From NCBI RefSeq assembly GCF_030247195.1, contig NC_080671.1, positions 31,861,543-31,925,542 on the forward strand: a stretch of 64,000 nucleotides of DNA, in the 5' to 3' direction. The position numbers were made by a program, and so were the translations under genes. Origin of the DNA: Topomyia yanbarensis. Taxonomy: Eukaryota > Arthropoda > Insecta > Diptera > Culicidae. Below are positions 15,335 through 24,599 of the stretch, piece by piece (positions within the stretch are counted from its first letter, which is position 1; each line of letters starts with the position of its first letter). The notes beneath the pieces were generated by a model that saw only the letters and a program-made list of their open reading frames with translations, ran no database searches and was not told the origin of the DNA.

Positions 15335-15660
15335 ACTAGAACACTTAGCGCACGGCCAGACAACGTGTTTAATATCGCGATAACCGCCACTACAAGCGTA
15401 GAGATCGCGCTCCATGACCTCAATACGCCGGAGATGGGCCTTCTACGTATAATGATTATAAATGAGCCGATATGTAACCCGAATGAAGCTTAACCTTCAT
15501 CCATTCTTTTGGACCAAGGTTTGTTGATACCTTTGAGATTCTTGAACTTCCATCGCTCCACGAAATTTGCCAATTTTCGAGCGTTCTCTAAGAAGTAATA
15601 TTAAAAATCGCGTTGAAGCTACGCGATCTTTCATAAATATCACCTTCTAATGCCTAAATG
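15335..15660 (-). pseudogene. LINE ORF2 C-terminal remnant
   Basis: Minus-strand translation across a few frameshifts gives WKFKNLKGINKPWSKRM and then YNHYTxKAHLRRI followed by YRDIKHVVWPC. This matches the C-terminal Cys/His region commonly seen at the end of Jockey-type LINE ORF2 proteins (NHYTLxAHLxRI ... YHDIEHVVWSC), which I recognise from family knowledge. Only the tail of ORF2 is visible and it is broken. It lies inside the inverted-repeat element, downstream of an ORF1 remnant on the same strand. Confidence 0.5.
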
Positions 15661-16464
15661 TCAACCTTCTCATTATCATTGTAATCCGTCTTCTCATTAC
15701 ACGGAATAAAGCACTGCGAAAGAACTCAAACTAAGGTATTCTGCTATGATTTTTCAGTTAAAGTACTCAGAAACTCCCATGTTTTCTCCAGGAAATACAA
15801 AGAGTACTTTCCATGCTCCATCAAACGGAAAGCCTCCTGTAATTGTAACGATGTGGTAATTGATAGGTAAATATAAAACCATCAATTTTGTTGGGAAAAT
15901 GTTGGCAGCACAGCCTTTTTTTATGATTGCGCTCACCACTACTGTCATAATAATTAGCATAAAAGCGATGCATAGCCGTCATCATACGACGATCGTTCCG
16001 TGTGTTCCAATCACAGAATGAATCGAATACACAACGTAGGTCCCAGACATCAGACGAAACATTGTTTCTCTGATGATCTGCCCGTTAATCCGTCGACGGA
16101 CCGGTGCCAATAATCGCGTTTTTCAGCATTCATCAAGTTTTTTATTTGTATTTGTAGGGTCGCGTATATTTGGAAAAATTCGGACGATCCGGCGTTTAAA
16201 AGTCCCTTTCGCGTATAATTCTAAGCAATCTTTGTCCACCACGATGTAGGAGACTGTTCACGATTGTTCACGTTGGATACTTGTTTCGTCATTGTGTTAA
16301 ACCTGGGGGAAAATGTAAGGACTGAAAAATAGGGTCACTTGGGATTTTTGATGTCCCATGTTGAAATTTCTGTTAGTTTCTAAGATTACCGGGACCAGGA
16401 ACCATTTACTTCGGTTTTGTAACAGCACCCTTCAAGGGACACACTCGGGCCTTTACGAGGAAGC

Positions 16465-16880
16465 TTAGGAGAGAAAACTGATTTTCCTCTTTCGGAAATT
16501 TAAAGGCACTTTAGAAGATGTTGCCACAATGGGATGGTCAGACTCGCGCTCTTTAGTGTGCAAGGAAACGTGGAAATCGGTGGCGTAGCGCTTTTTTACA
16601 TTATCGGAGCGTTCCTTAAAAGAATGTTTTATTTTGTCCCAACATAATTTATATGCGGGATATGTCGAGAGATCATGCGGAGTCTCTCCACAGTAGGATC
16701 TCTCCACTTTTCATGATTCTTTTCGCATTTTCCACAGCGTGGCTTGTTCCTACAATAAGTCGTTGTAGGCCCATTTGTTTGCAACAACGGCAGCTCATGC
16801 CTCGCGGCACAAAAAAGGCGAACAGGTGTCCTAGCCCCGTCCAAAAGATCAAAGTTTCGAAGAGCGAATTCGGCGAAAGG
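16465..16880 (-). pseudogene. Jockey-like LINE ORF1 zinc-knuckle remnant
   Basis: The minus strand shows YCRNKPRCGKCEKNHE followed in another frame by CGETPHDLSTYPAYK. These correspond to the second and third CCHC knuckles of Jockey-type ORF1 proteins (YCxxxxRCVKCGxxH and CxxCGExHxANYxGC). In the family, ORF1 binds LINE RNA. Frameshifts separate the parts. Only about 800 bp lie between this and the ORF2 tail at 15335-15660, far too little for an endonuclease plus reverse transcriptase, so the inner part of that LINE is also missing. Confidence 0.55.
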
Positions 16881-17895
16881 TTCGAAATGAGGCTGATGAA
16901 AAATAATTTGTTTTCATGTACTCCTTGATTTTTCCTGAACGCAATTGCTTGCGAACAGGAATTTTCACTGGCCGAACCAAAGGATTCTTGAAGAAGCGAA
17001 CCCCATACTTCGCAATTAAGACTCCTGTTGGAGACTACACCATCAATCTCTACTTCCCGGGCGGGTACATAGACAAGTTACTTTTTCGTACACGGCCAAG
17101 TGATATTTAGTTAAATCTCGCATATATCGTTGTTAAATGGCCCTCATTCAAGTTTGTTATGTATATATACCAATTTCGTTACTGATACTTTTTGCATGTA
17201 TCAAGGCAACTATCAGTTGGGAAATTTGATTCTGTGATGATTAGGACTTTCATTGGTTCAGTTTTGAAAAAAAGTACAACTTGAATTTTTGACGGTAGGT
17301 AGGAAACATAATTATCTATCTTGGAACAAAATTTCATCCAAATCAAAGATGGGTTTTTATTTGTAAATCTACTTTAATTTTTTAAAATCGATTTTTTTCA
17401 GTGTAGAAATCGATGAAGAATTTTTAAATATTTTTATTCAAAACTCTATCTAATTTTGTTAAAATTACTCCTATAACTTTTTTGTAGGACTTGTCATTTT
17501 TATACTATGACCATTTGAAAAAAATGGTAAAAAAATTTGACCCCTTTCAAAAGACAGTCTCGATCATTTTTGGAAAAACAAAGTATGCAAAGCGGCTTTT
17601 TGTGACAAAGTTCTCATGTACAGAAAGCTTCATCAAAATCTGAGAGGGTGCTGCCAACTCTAAATACGATTTAGCGAGAAATTCGTCTGTTGTTTCAATT
17701 GCCTAAACCGCAGCTTTAAAGTTGTCAACCGTTATTGGTTCAGATGATAGTATTACTGACTGTAAGTCGCATTGGATGGCGGAAGGTTAGTTGCTCCTAA
17801 CGGTTCTTGTACATGGTTTCTCGAATTGTTTTTTTTTATCAAATCACGTTTATTCAGAACATCAGTTTACAATTATTCGTGGTTTTAAAAACATA

Positions 17896-18267
17896 TTATG
17901 GGCAGTTACAATCTATATATAAATCAAGCGCAGCCACTGTCAACGTGCTATTATCATCTAAGATAAAATTTACAAAATTTATAAACATTTTTAGTGCTTT
18001 TCCCCGATTTTCTGCTCTTGTGTTTCTTAGTTCAGGAATTAGAAAACTATGGAAATTTACTCGTCTGTGCAAAATTATTTCTAACTTCACATTGAGATTA
18101 TCCCACAAATGTTTTACTCTATAGCACAAACTAAACTTATGTTCGAGGTCTTCAGCAGTATTAGGACAATTAGGACAAAAAGGGCTGCTTTGACGGTTCT
18201 GTCGGTACAATAATTCGCCGTGAGGTATCTTTATATTCACCAATTGATAAAGGGTGGATTTTTCCAT
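17896..18267 (-). pseudogene. LINE ORF2 C-terminal domain
   Basis: This minus-strand frame begins MEKSTLYQLVNIKIPHGELL and carries FCPNCPNTAEDLEHKFSLC at about 18120-18180, a CX2CX8HX4C motif typical of the last domain of I-clade ORF2 proteins, thought to act in nucleic acid binding. It ends DLYIDCNCP, close to the element 3' end. It is the third ORF2 piece of the element at 17831-20371, separated from the RT block by a frameshift or stop near 18300. The apparent Met start is not a true start. Confidence 0.7.
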
Positions 18268-18332
18268 CGATGTTAGTTCTCTACAATTAATATTTCTCCA
18301 GACTTTCTTCCATTATATGGTTGGGTTTTCTG

Positions 18333-19265
18333 TTACAATTTTGGGGGTTTTAGCTGGCATCTGTATAAATCAAAATATTTTGCTGCTGTCGGATTCGTGG
18401 TTGTACTTTCAGGAAGATAAAGAAGCTCTTTAGCGATTACTTTGAGACACGGATGAAGTGCTGGTATTCCACGAATGTACGGTGGGTTGATCATTTGGTC
18501 GTTGAATGATGCTGCAAATGGTGTGTGCTCTCTTTCGATAATAAACCTGTTTATAAGAAGTGACTTACACTTTAATATCGGCACGTGCATATTCAAACCA
18601 CCTTTGCTTACAGGAAGCGCTAACTGTTCCATTGCTACTCTTGTTGGGGTTCTTTCCCAGATAAACGATCCCATTTGACTCGTAATGCGGGTCGCAATTG
18701 CATTAGGAATACGCAGAATAAATGCCAGGTACCACAATTTGGATGTGATCATGGTATTCAACAAGACTACTTTTTGGCGAATCGACAGAATTCGTGGTTT
18801 GAACATCCACATTAAATAGGACATTTTCCTAAAGATATCGTTCCAGTTTGTATCTATTGTTCGCTTGAGGGAGTTGTAAAAAGGGACTGCTAATATCCTT
18901 ACTGAATCACTAATTGTGAGCTATGTTACTAGTTGCTGTGTATTGGGATCAAATCTACCTACATTAATTGCTGTTGTTTTGGTCATGTTGAGAACAGCTC
19001 CCGCGCATCTCTCAAACTCAGAAAATGCTTGTCTAATTACTGCCAGCTCGTTTTCATCAACGATGATTACGGAGATGTCATCTGCATAGGCTACTACCAA
19101 TTCTAGCGGGTTGTTGCAAATCGCAGTGAGTTTGTCAAGCAGAGGGTGCAGATATATTACAAAAAGGTGCATACTGAGTGGATCACCTTGGCGAATAGAT
19201 CGTTCGATTGGAAATTCGGGTGATAGATTTCCATTGATCAGTAATCTAGAACGATCTTGGATCTT
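18333..19265 (-). pseudogene. LINE reverse transcriptase, C-terminal half
   Basis: The block at 18921-19265 contains IRQGDPLSMHLFVIYLHP, an I-like RT motif, and the catalytic YADD at 19077-19088. A frameshift or stop near 18920 separates it from 18824-18333, which reads MSYLMWMFKPRILSIRQKVV and then GSFIWERTP and ALPVSKGGLN, the RT thumb and connection region of I-clade LINEs. The finger domain and the whole apurinic endonuclease are absent. Upstream it is fused to the ORF1 tail at about 19255, around a repeated ATCTTG/CATC sequence that could be deletion microhomology. Confidence 0.75.
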
Positions 19266-19599
19266 GCATGGTTCCATCTTCGTCTGCTTCCATATCCTCG
19301 AATCTCGTGGCGACTAGTGCAGTAGTAGTGGTGCTATCGCGTAATGTACCAAATGATGCGATGGTAGATGATGATGCTTCGTTGGGATTCGTTATAGCGC
19401 TTACTCCAGATGATTGCGCTAGCTCGGCGACTTGATTAGATTGGGATTCCTGGTCTTGGGTAGTGCGTTGCAGCACGGCTTCAGCTGCTTTGCGATTAAG
19501 CTCGTTCAAATTTGTTCCGACGAAATCAGGTAGAAAGGTATCGTTTTTTGTTCGTTGGTTTAGTGCACCAGTGTAGCTGGATTATCCCGGACTGCATTC

Positions 19600-20192
19600 A
19601 GTCTGGCATTGAGATCGGTATTTTCAACGCATGAGATACCAGTGTGTGCCAAATTTGTACAATTGCGGCAGGTCTGTGGTTGATTTCTATAGGTGATAAG
19701 TGTTTGCTCACCCTATATAATCACAAAGGATTTTATGTGTCGGCGCAAAATCATTTTCGCCACACGAACACCCGCCGAAATTCCTTTGAAGGTGAAGGCA
19801 TCGCCCCATGTCAGCTCTTTGATACTGATAACATCGCCGTACTGTCGCAAAAAAGCTATAATTTCTTCGTTGTTTATGTTCTCCGATAAGTCGTGTATTT
19901 TCACTTCTACACCTCCGTCCTCCATTATCAAACGTACTTTGACCTTGGTTTTATTGATTTCGAGCTCATGTATCTCGTTGTGTGTAACCACTGTATCTTG
20001 CGCCATTTTGAGCTCGGCACACTTCACATATGCGCAGTTTTGTGCATGATTCATTTGTAGTCTTTTCACTTGTTTCAGCTTTAAACCCAAAGTGTTGTGC
20101 ACAAACTTATGCAAATCTTCAAATGATGGTCTTTTTGGGAAGTTGGATAGGTCCACCTTAAAGGTGTTTTCTCTGGATCTCACTTGGGCCAT
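19600..20192 (-). pseudogene. LINE ORF1 (gag-like), broken
   Basis: The start at 20192 (MAQVRSRENTF) is preferred over the Met 11 codons upstream because related ORF1 proteins begin close to this motif. The frame runs to FVII, meets one in-frame TAG, and continues into GEQTLITY and the knuckle CRNCTNLAHTGISC (CX2CX4HX4C, about 19617-19660). A later frameshift leads into 19509-19246 (NELNRKAAEAVLQRT to MQDPRSF), the acidic C-terminal tail. In the family, ORF1 coats LINE RNA in the ribonucleoprotein. It is non-functional as it stands. Layout and motif match the intact ORF1 at 20653-21645. Confidence 0.7.
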
Positions 20193-20473
20193 TGGTGTTA
20201 ATTTGAGTTTGCTAACGCAAAACACAAAGAAAAAAATATACTGTCGTCAGTAAATCTGACGCGATAACAGCGAACTACACGATCGTGTAGCTGGAAAAGA
20301 AACGTGTTTCACTATATCACTGACCACTTTGCTTTACACGACCTCTCGCATCAAACGCTCGATGCCGACTGAATTGTTCAGTATGATCACAGAGCTGGCA
20401 TGTGTGCTGGAAATGTGCATCTTTTAATGTCTCTCTGCTGTTTCATCGCACACCCCGCCTGAATGTTCTTAAC

Positions 20474-20520
20474 CAATCATTAAAAGCGACTAAAATGTTG
20501 CTACTGATTGCAACATTAAG
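20474..20520. mobile_element. Terminus of an inverted-repeat element (family F)
   Basis: The 47 bp reading toward GCAACATTAAG match the terminal repeats found at 34225-34260, 34350-34383 and 36795-36835 (core ACTAAAATGTTGCTACTG). It marks an element inserted in the upstream part of LINE copy E1. The complete ORF1-only LINE at 20533 inserted right beside it. Confidence 0.55.
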
Positions 20521-20652
20521 TAACACGACAATCAGTCTACTTTCTACTTCTGCCGCAGTCAGACGTACAATCGAGCCAAGTGAACAACAGGCCTCTCGAT
20601 CTAGTGTGCATTGTCTCGAGAACAAAGGAAATATGGGATTATTCTTGTCGTC

Positions 20653-21645
20653 ATGAGTAAAGTTGACGAAAAAGCTCTACTCCGACCCAACGCTGCGGTC
20701 GTTGACTTTAGATTTTGTTTAAAACGACCGAGTTTTAGTGAAGTAGAATACCTTCTGAAGGTAAAAATGCAACTTAGACTTACGGAAGTGTTGTACCTTC
20801 AGTATCATCATCTCCGCAGTGCAGTGTTAATATCATTCAACACGTTAGCACAAGCCGAGCGTTTCGTCTTGAAGAACAACTTAAAACACGTGGTTGAAAG
20901 TGACAACGTTGGAATTAAGATTCCCGTATACATTGAGAATGATTATATAGATGTAAGGTTATATGAACTATCACCTCGTACCCCTCCTGAGCCAATTGCA
21001 AAATGCATGTCGCAATACGGAGAAGTAGAATCCGTTACACCTGATACTTGGAGAAACTTCTTCCCGGGTACTCCTAACGGCGTTTTTGTAGTGAGGATGC
21101 GGGTTGAAAGGCCTATACCCTCGTACTTGACAATAAAACTCAAAACTCACGGAAGTACAATTATGCAAACTACGCTATGCACCCATGAGGGGCAAACTCC
21201 TACGTGCAAGTATTGTAATCAGACAGCTCATCATGGACAACCTTGCGCGGAAGATGCAGAGGAAAATGCATCTCAACCGATTGCCAACTCATCTACGGCA
21301 AACCAACCTAAATCAGAGTTTTCAATACCAATGTCTGAACCACAAACGGTGGCAGCTGCTCAGACCATAATGACAACCGCAAAAGAATCATACAGCACCC
21401 CAAAAGCAACTGTAAGCAACATCGGCAACGAATGCAGTAACTATGACGACGGATTTACACTGATCAACAATAAGTGCAAGAAGCAAGGGAGAACATCTGA
21501 TCCCGGACACCAAACCAGCTTCGACCGGGACGTGAAAAACAAGAGAGAATTAAATGACCCCCCTGACGCTGTTTGCCAACAGACCTCGCGAAAAAAGGTC
21601 TCCGCTCGCAATAAAAAGTTGCGCGCACGAAATCCAATTAAGTAA
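20653..21645 (+). CDS. Half-LINE ORF1, gag-like zinc-knuckle protein
   Basis: An intact 330-codon frame beginning MSKVDEKALLRPN. An in-frame Met 14 codons upstream (20611) would give 344, but the later start fits related ORF1 proteins better. Residues 1-180 form the conserved ORF1 fold region with DVRLYELS, RNFFPGTPNGVFVVRM and RPIPSYLTIK. One knuckle, CKYCNQTAHHGQPC (CX2CX4HX4C), is at residues 185-198. A Ser/Thr/Gln-rich linker and a basic C-terminus (RKKVSARNKKLRARNP) follow. In the family ORF1 binds LINE RNA and may chaperone strand transfer. It has no catalytic domain. An open frame without stops suggests a fairly recent insertion. Copies E1, E3 and E4 in this window are broken homologues. 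Confidence 0.8.
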   Translation: MSKVDEKALLRPNAAVVDFRFCLKRPSFSEVEYLLKVKMQLRLTEVLYLQYHHLRSAVLISFNTLAQAERFVLKNNLKHVVESDNVGIKIPVYIENDYIDVRLYELSPRTPPEPIAKCMSQYGEVESVTPDTWRNFFPGTPNGVFVVRMRVERPIPSYLTIKLKTHGSTIMQTTLCTHEGQTPTCKYCNQTAHHGQPCAEDAEENASQPIANSSTANQPKSEFSIPMSEPQTVAAAQTIMTTAKESYSTPKATVSNIGNECSNYDDGFTLINNKCKKQGRTSDPGHQTSFDRDVKNKRELNDPPDAVCQQTSRKKVSARNKKLRARNPIK

Positions 21646-21695
21646 TTCTTGTTTGTATTTTTATTTTTACATGTATTGTAAACGTATAAAAGATC

Positions 21696-21728
21696 CACGG
21701 CTCCGTTAAGCTACCGCTATGAGCCGTG
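21696..21728 (+). promoter_or_regulatory. 3'-UTR hairpin of the half-LINE
   Basis: An 8-bp perfect stem CACGGCTC/GAGCCGTG encloses a 17-nt loop (21704-21720), 3 nt before AAATAAACG. A related stem GGCAC/GTGCC is found at the same place in the LINE end at 31247-31274. In several LINEs a 3' stem-loop is the recognition site for reverse transcriptase; that role here is inferred. Confidence 0.55.
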
Positions 21729-21765
21729 TCAAATAAACGAATTAAAAAAAAAGTAACACGACAAT

Positions 21766-24599
21766 ATTTTTAAGTGAAAAAAATGGAAGCAAATATTGAT
21801 ACATACTTATGTGACTGATTTTCCTATATTTGGTCGGCATCCGATTGAAAGAGAGGACAAAATGACGTAGCTGAATCTGATGATTTTATACTATACCTAC
21901 TATTGAATACGTTCTCAATTTTTGCTAAGGTGAAAACAGCACATGCTCTCGTAACAAGAATCATATACCACTCAACTTTAATTGAACATCCGTGGCTACT
22001 AATAGCGTTTTAGTGTAAAATCTTCTACATATTATCCTCTCTCCCCAAGGTTGAGGGGTTTGACGGTATTTTAGACATAATCAAGCATATTGCGTGCATC
22101 AGTGCTAAAGAATAATTGCCTTAAGGTGGTTATTGCATTACGCCTTGATAGTGATGCATCAAGGAGACCGAGAGGGCTTATGCGCCTTTTTTATGTTCGA
22201 TATTTTTTCATACTCTGAACCTGCGCATTTGTTTGTAAATTTGTAAATTTTGTTTTTTTTTTTTCTGAAGAATTTTGGGGAGGGCTGTACTTTTTTTTAA
22301 ATTTTGAGGCTGATTTTTTGTATCAAAATTCAAATTTTTTGCCAGAGTAGAGTTTTTTGTTGCCATGTTAAATTTCGAAGTACTAATCATCAGCTCGAAT
22401 GATCCTGACGCATAATATATGTAGCGTTGCTGTTATACCTGTATATACTGATTGAAGTTAGTCAATATTTGAAAGTTGATTATTGTACGAACCGTTATGA
22501 CAAACTGTTTCGGAATCCTGCTTCAAAAAATCATAAACGACAAAAAAAACGCTCATGTCGGAACAGTTCTTCATACAACATTTCCCAACAACCGTAGAGT
22601 TTAAACGATGATCGAATCGATCGCCACCCGGGCAGCACGCTGGCTGACGATGATTGATTGATATACGTGCTATCCCCAAGCGCGTATGCGTTTATGGCGA
22701 CGCGGGATGCCGCTGAGCATTGTATTCCTCTCAAGCTAAATTGATGCGGTTGTTCGAAAATATTACAGCGACCTTCGGTGAAAATGCGTGTGCAGCCCAC
22801 CACGATTGCCGTTGAGGTATAAGTACAGGGAACTTACAAACGAAAAAAAATCAATTTTTATCGTGTCAAAACTGAAAAGCAAAAACGACTGAACCGAAGA
22901 CGAAAAAACTGTACTCATGCAGACAATAGGACTCAATAGGATGGATCCGGGGGCAAGTCATTAGACGAACAGAAAGGGCTTCAGCACATCCGTGTCCGCC
23001 AGATAAGGGAACTGCATTCATCTGATGCTGGCAGCACAGTTTATCAGATGAAGTTTCAATCAGCTTGTTTCGTATTTTTTAACAGCAACAAGCGTGACAA
23101 TCGATTTTTTTTGTGTTTGGAACATGCTAAGGGCGTTGCTCGTAGAAAATTTGTCCTAAATTTCGGATCGGTATTTATTGCTTTTATCTTGCGAATGTGG
23201 TCTCTTCAGCACCGCCCAATTATCGCGCTAATGGGTCGAAGGGCTCGGTATCGCGGTAATTTAATCACAGAGCCCTCGGCATACGATCGCCCAAGGCTGT
23301 CCTAATAAAAACGAGATCCATTAAATTGGTCCCGCCGTGCCAGGTGAAAGGTGGAAAAATGAAATATCGAGATCAGTTTTTTTCTCAAGGTCGCCAGGCC
23401 GGAGAGACCCTTTTCTCGACGAGACGAGATAAGATCATTACAAGACGGTTGATCCAACCGCAACGAGAGTCAGTTCGGTGCCCATCCAGTCACGCGTAAA
23501 ACAAAGTCGTAAAGCAATTTCTCAAAAACAAGATGATCGACAGTTCAACCGAAATAGCGGCCGACCAATGCAGATAATTAACCGATCTTACGGAGTACGT
23601 CCCTAGTCCCGTTTCTGTGACCGGAGGAAGGCATGTGCCTGGAATTCTGGACCTCTTGATGGAACTCCAGTCGAGCTGGCTATGATATGCCGAAGCGGGG
23701 CAGTCTTGTTTTAATCTTTACGCTTAGAAAGGAACTTTCGTATGTCTCATCTTCGGGCAATAATTAGCTAGCTCGGGCCGCCGCCACAGCATGAGAGAAG
23801 ATCAGCGGTAAAAGTGTTCTCTCCTACGTAGATGTATATTTACCGTTCTGGAGGCTGATATGTTGTTGAAGAACATGACAAGTGACGGATCACATCACGA
23901 GTGAGGATGAAAATTAAATGGGATTTAAGGCGGGAATCATTGTACTTTCCCACTTGAGGGGAACTGAACTTTCAAGGTGGTTATGAGATTGGATAAAATG
24001 GTTATAATAGATGAGAGATCTGTTTTCAGTTTCGACTAGAGGATACCGCAAAGCTGTAACGGAGATTGTTGTGTTCTTGCTTCTATTATACTTAGGCATA
24101 CCAAACATATGGGATTTTCTAGTCAATAGTGCTTTAGCGACCCCTGAACTGATAGTATTCTTACAATTATAATCAAGAAATGTTCCATTTTACACGAACC
24201 TCTCCAATGAAAACTCCTTACTATTATTTTCACGTCTTACCAGTGCACAATAGTAAATCCTGAAGTGTCATGACCGATGTGTGCTGTACCCAAACATTCA
24301 TTTCGAGAGGGGAAGGTGTTAGTCTCATCAGTGGTCCAGAAACAAACTCTGCGACTTGGAAAGAGGCTGAAGGCTGTAGTTCGTATTTCTAATGTAATAA
24401 AGCCTAAAGAATCTTATTGAGATTATTTGAGCTATAGACACATTTCACACATTTGTAACGCTTATCACATTAAAATAAACCTGCTAATATACGTAAAAGA
24501 TGTTCTGGAATATGTTGGTATGGATTTGAAGCTCCAAATCTTAGATATATAGAAATTTTTCAGAAGATTTTTGTGACGTGCATCAATGAAAACCAGTCA
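21766..24599. other. Unassigned DNA
   Basis: No gene or transposon end is supported in this 2.8 kb. Composition becomes less AT-rich from about 22600 to 23900, and it may include unique host sequence, but no splice-bounded exon with a recognisable protein was found. Confidence 0.4.

Larger units (their letters stand above)
14723..17658. mobile_element. 2.9-kb element with about 0.5-kb terminal inverted repeats
   Basis: The sequence from 14723 (GTTGGCAGCACCCTCTCAG) to about 15275 is repeated in inverse at about 17175-17658, with good identity apart from a roughly 50-bp extra piece in the left arm near 15115-15170. The interior (about 1.9 kb) contains decayed LINE coding remnants rather than a recognisable transposase, so the element is nonautonomous or has lost its own gene. 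I could not define a convincing target-site duplication. It interrupts LINE copy E1 on the minus strand. Confidence 0.8.
17831..20371 (-). mobile_element. I-like LINE, internally deleted, 5'-complete
   Basis: This non-LTR retrotransposon is on the minus strand. It starts CAGTCGG at 20371 and ends in poly-A (plus-strand T tract 17829-17837) after AATAAACG. A 7-bp target-site duplication, AATTGTT, flanks it (17824-17830 and 20372-20378). It holds a 5' UTR, a gag-like ORF1, then, without an endonuclease or the first half of the reverse transcriptase, the YADD half of ORF2 and its C-terminal Cys/His motif. The missing segment, probably over 2 kb from family size, is replaced by a direct join near 19255. 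It is inserted in the zinc-knuckle codons of E1. Confidence 0.75.
14262..20473 (-). pseudogene. ORF1-only LINE copy E1, split by three insertions
   Basis: Four minus-strand pieces form one old element: 20379-20473, 17659-17823, 14522-14722 and 14262-14307. The first junction runs through a zinc knuckle. TCQLCDHTEQ ends near 20379 and FEKPC resumes near 17823, giving CX2CX4[Q for H]X4C across the LINE inserted at 17831-20371. The third piece (SSTAKAAPGTSKSTAIPL, then MGPLVTHKLKIQG) matches E3 and the intact copy at 20653-21645. The last piece reaches a stop and a GTGTTAAATAAACG 3' end, with ORF1 joined directly to the tail and no ORF2. The inserts are the 2.5-kb LINE, the 2.9-kb inverted-repeat element and a 214-bp TTAA MITE. 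The 5' side is cut by a MITE-like terminus at 20474. Confidence 0.6.
20518..21765 (+). mobile_element. Complete ORF1-only LINE (half-LINE, copy E2)
   Basis: The element spans 20533-21750 and is flanked by direct repeats AAGTAACACGACAAT (20518-20532 and 21751-21765; 13 bp are unambiguous). It begins CAGTCTAC, the same CAGTC start as the I-like LINE at 20371, so the 5' end looks complete. A 120-bp leader, a 330-codon ORF1, about 105 bp of 3' UTR, AAATAAACGAATT and a poly-A tail follow. There is no endonuclease or reverse transcriptase. A perfect hairpin lies in the 3' UTR: CACGGCTC at 20 bp before AAATAAA-type sequence (21696-21703) pairs with GAGCCGTG (21721-21728). It must have been mobilised in trans. 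Confidence 0.85.

Noticed and set aside
14723..17658. P-element or hAT assignment of the inverted-repeat element
   Set aside because: No transposase and no convincing 8-bp target duplication could be read from the flanks.
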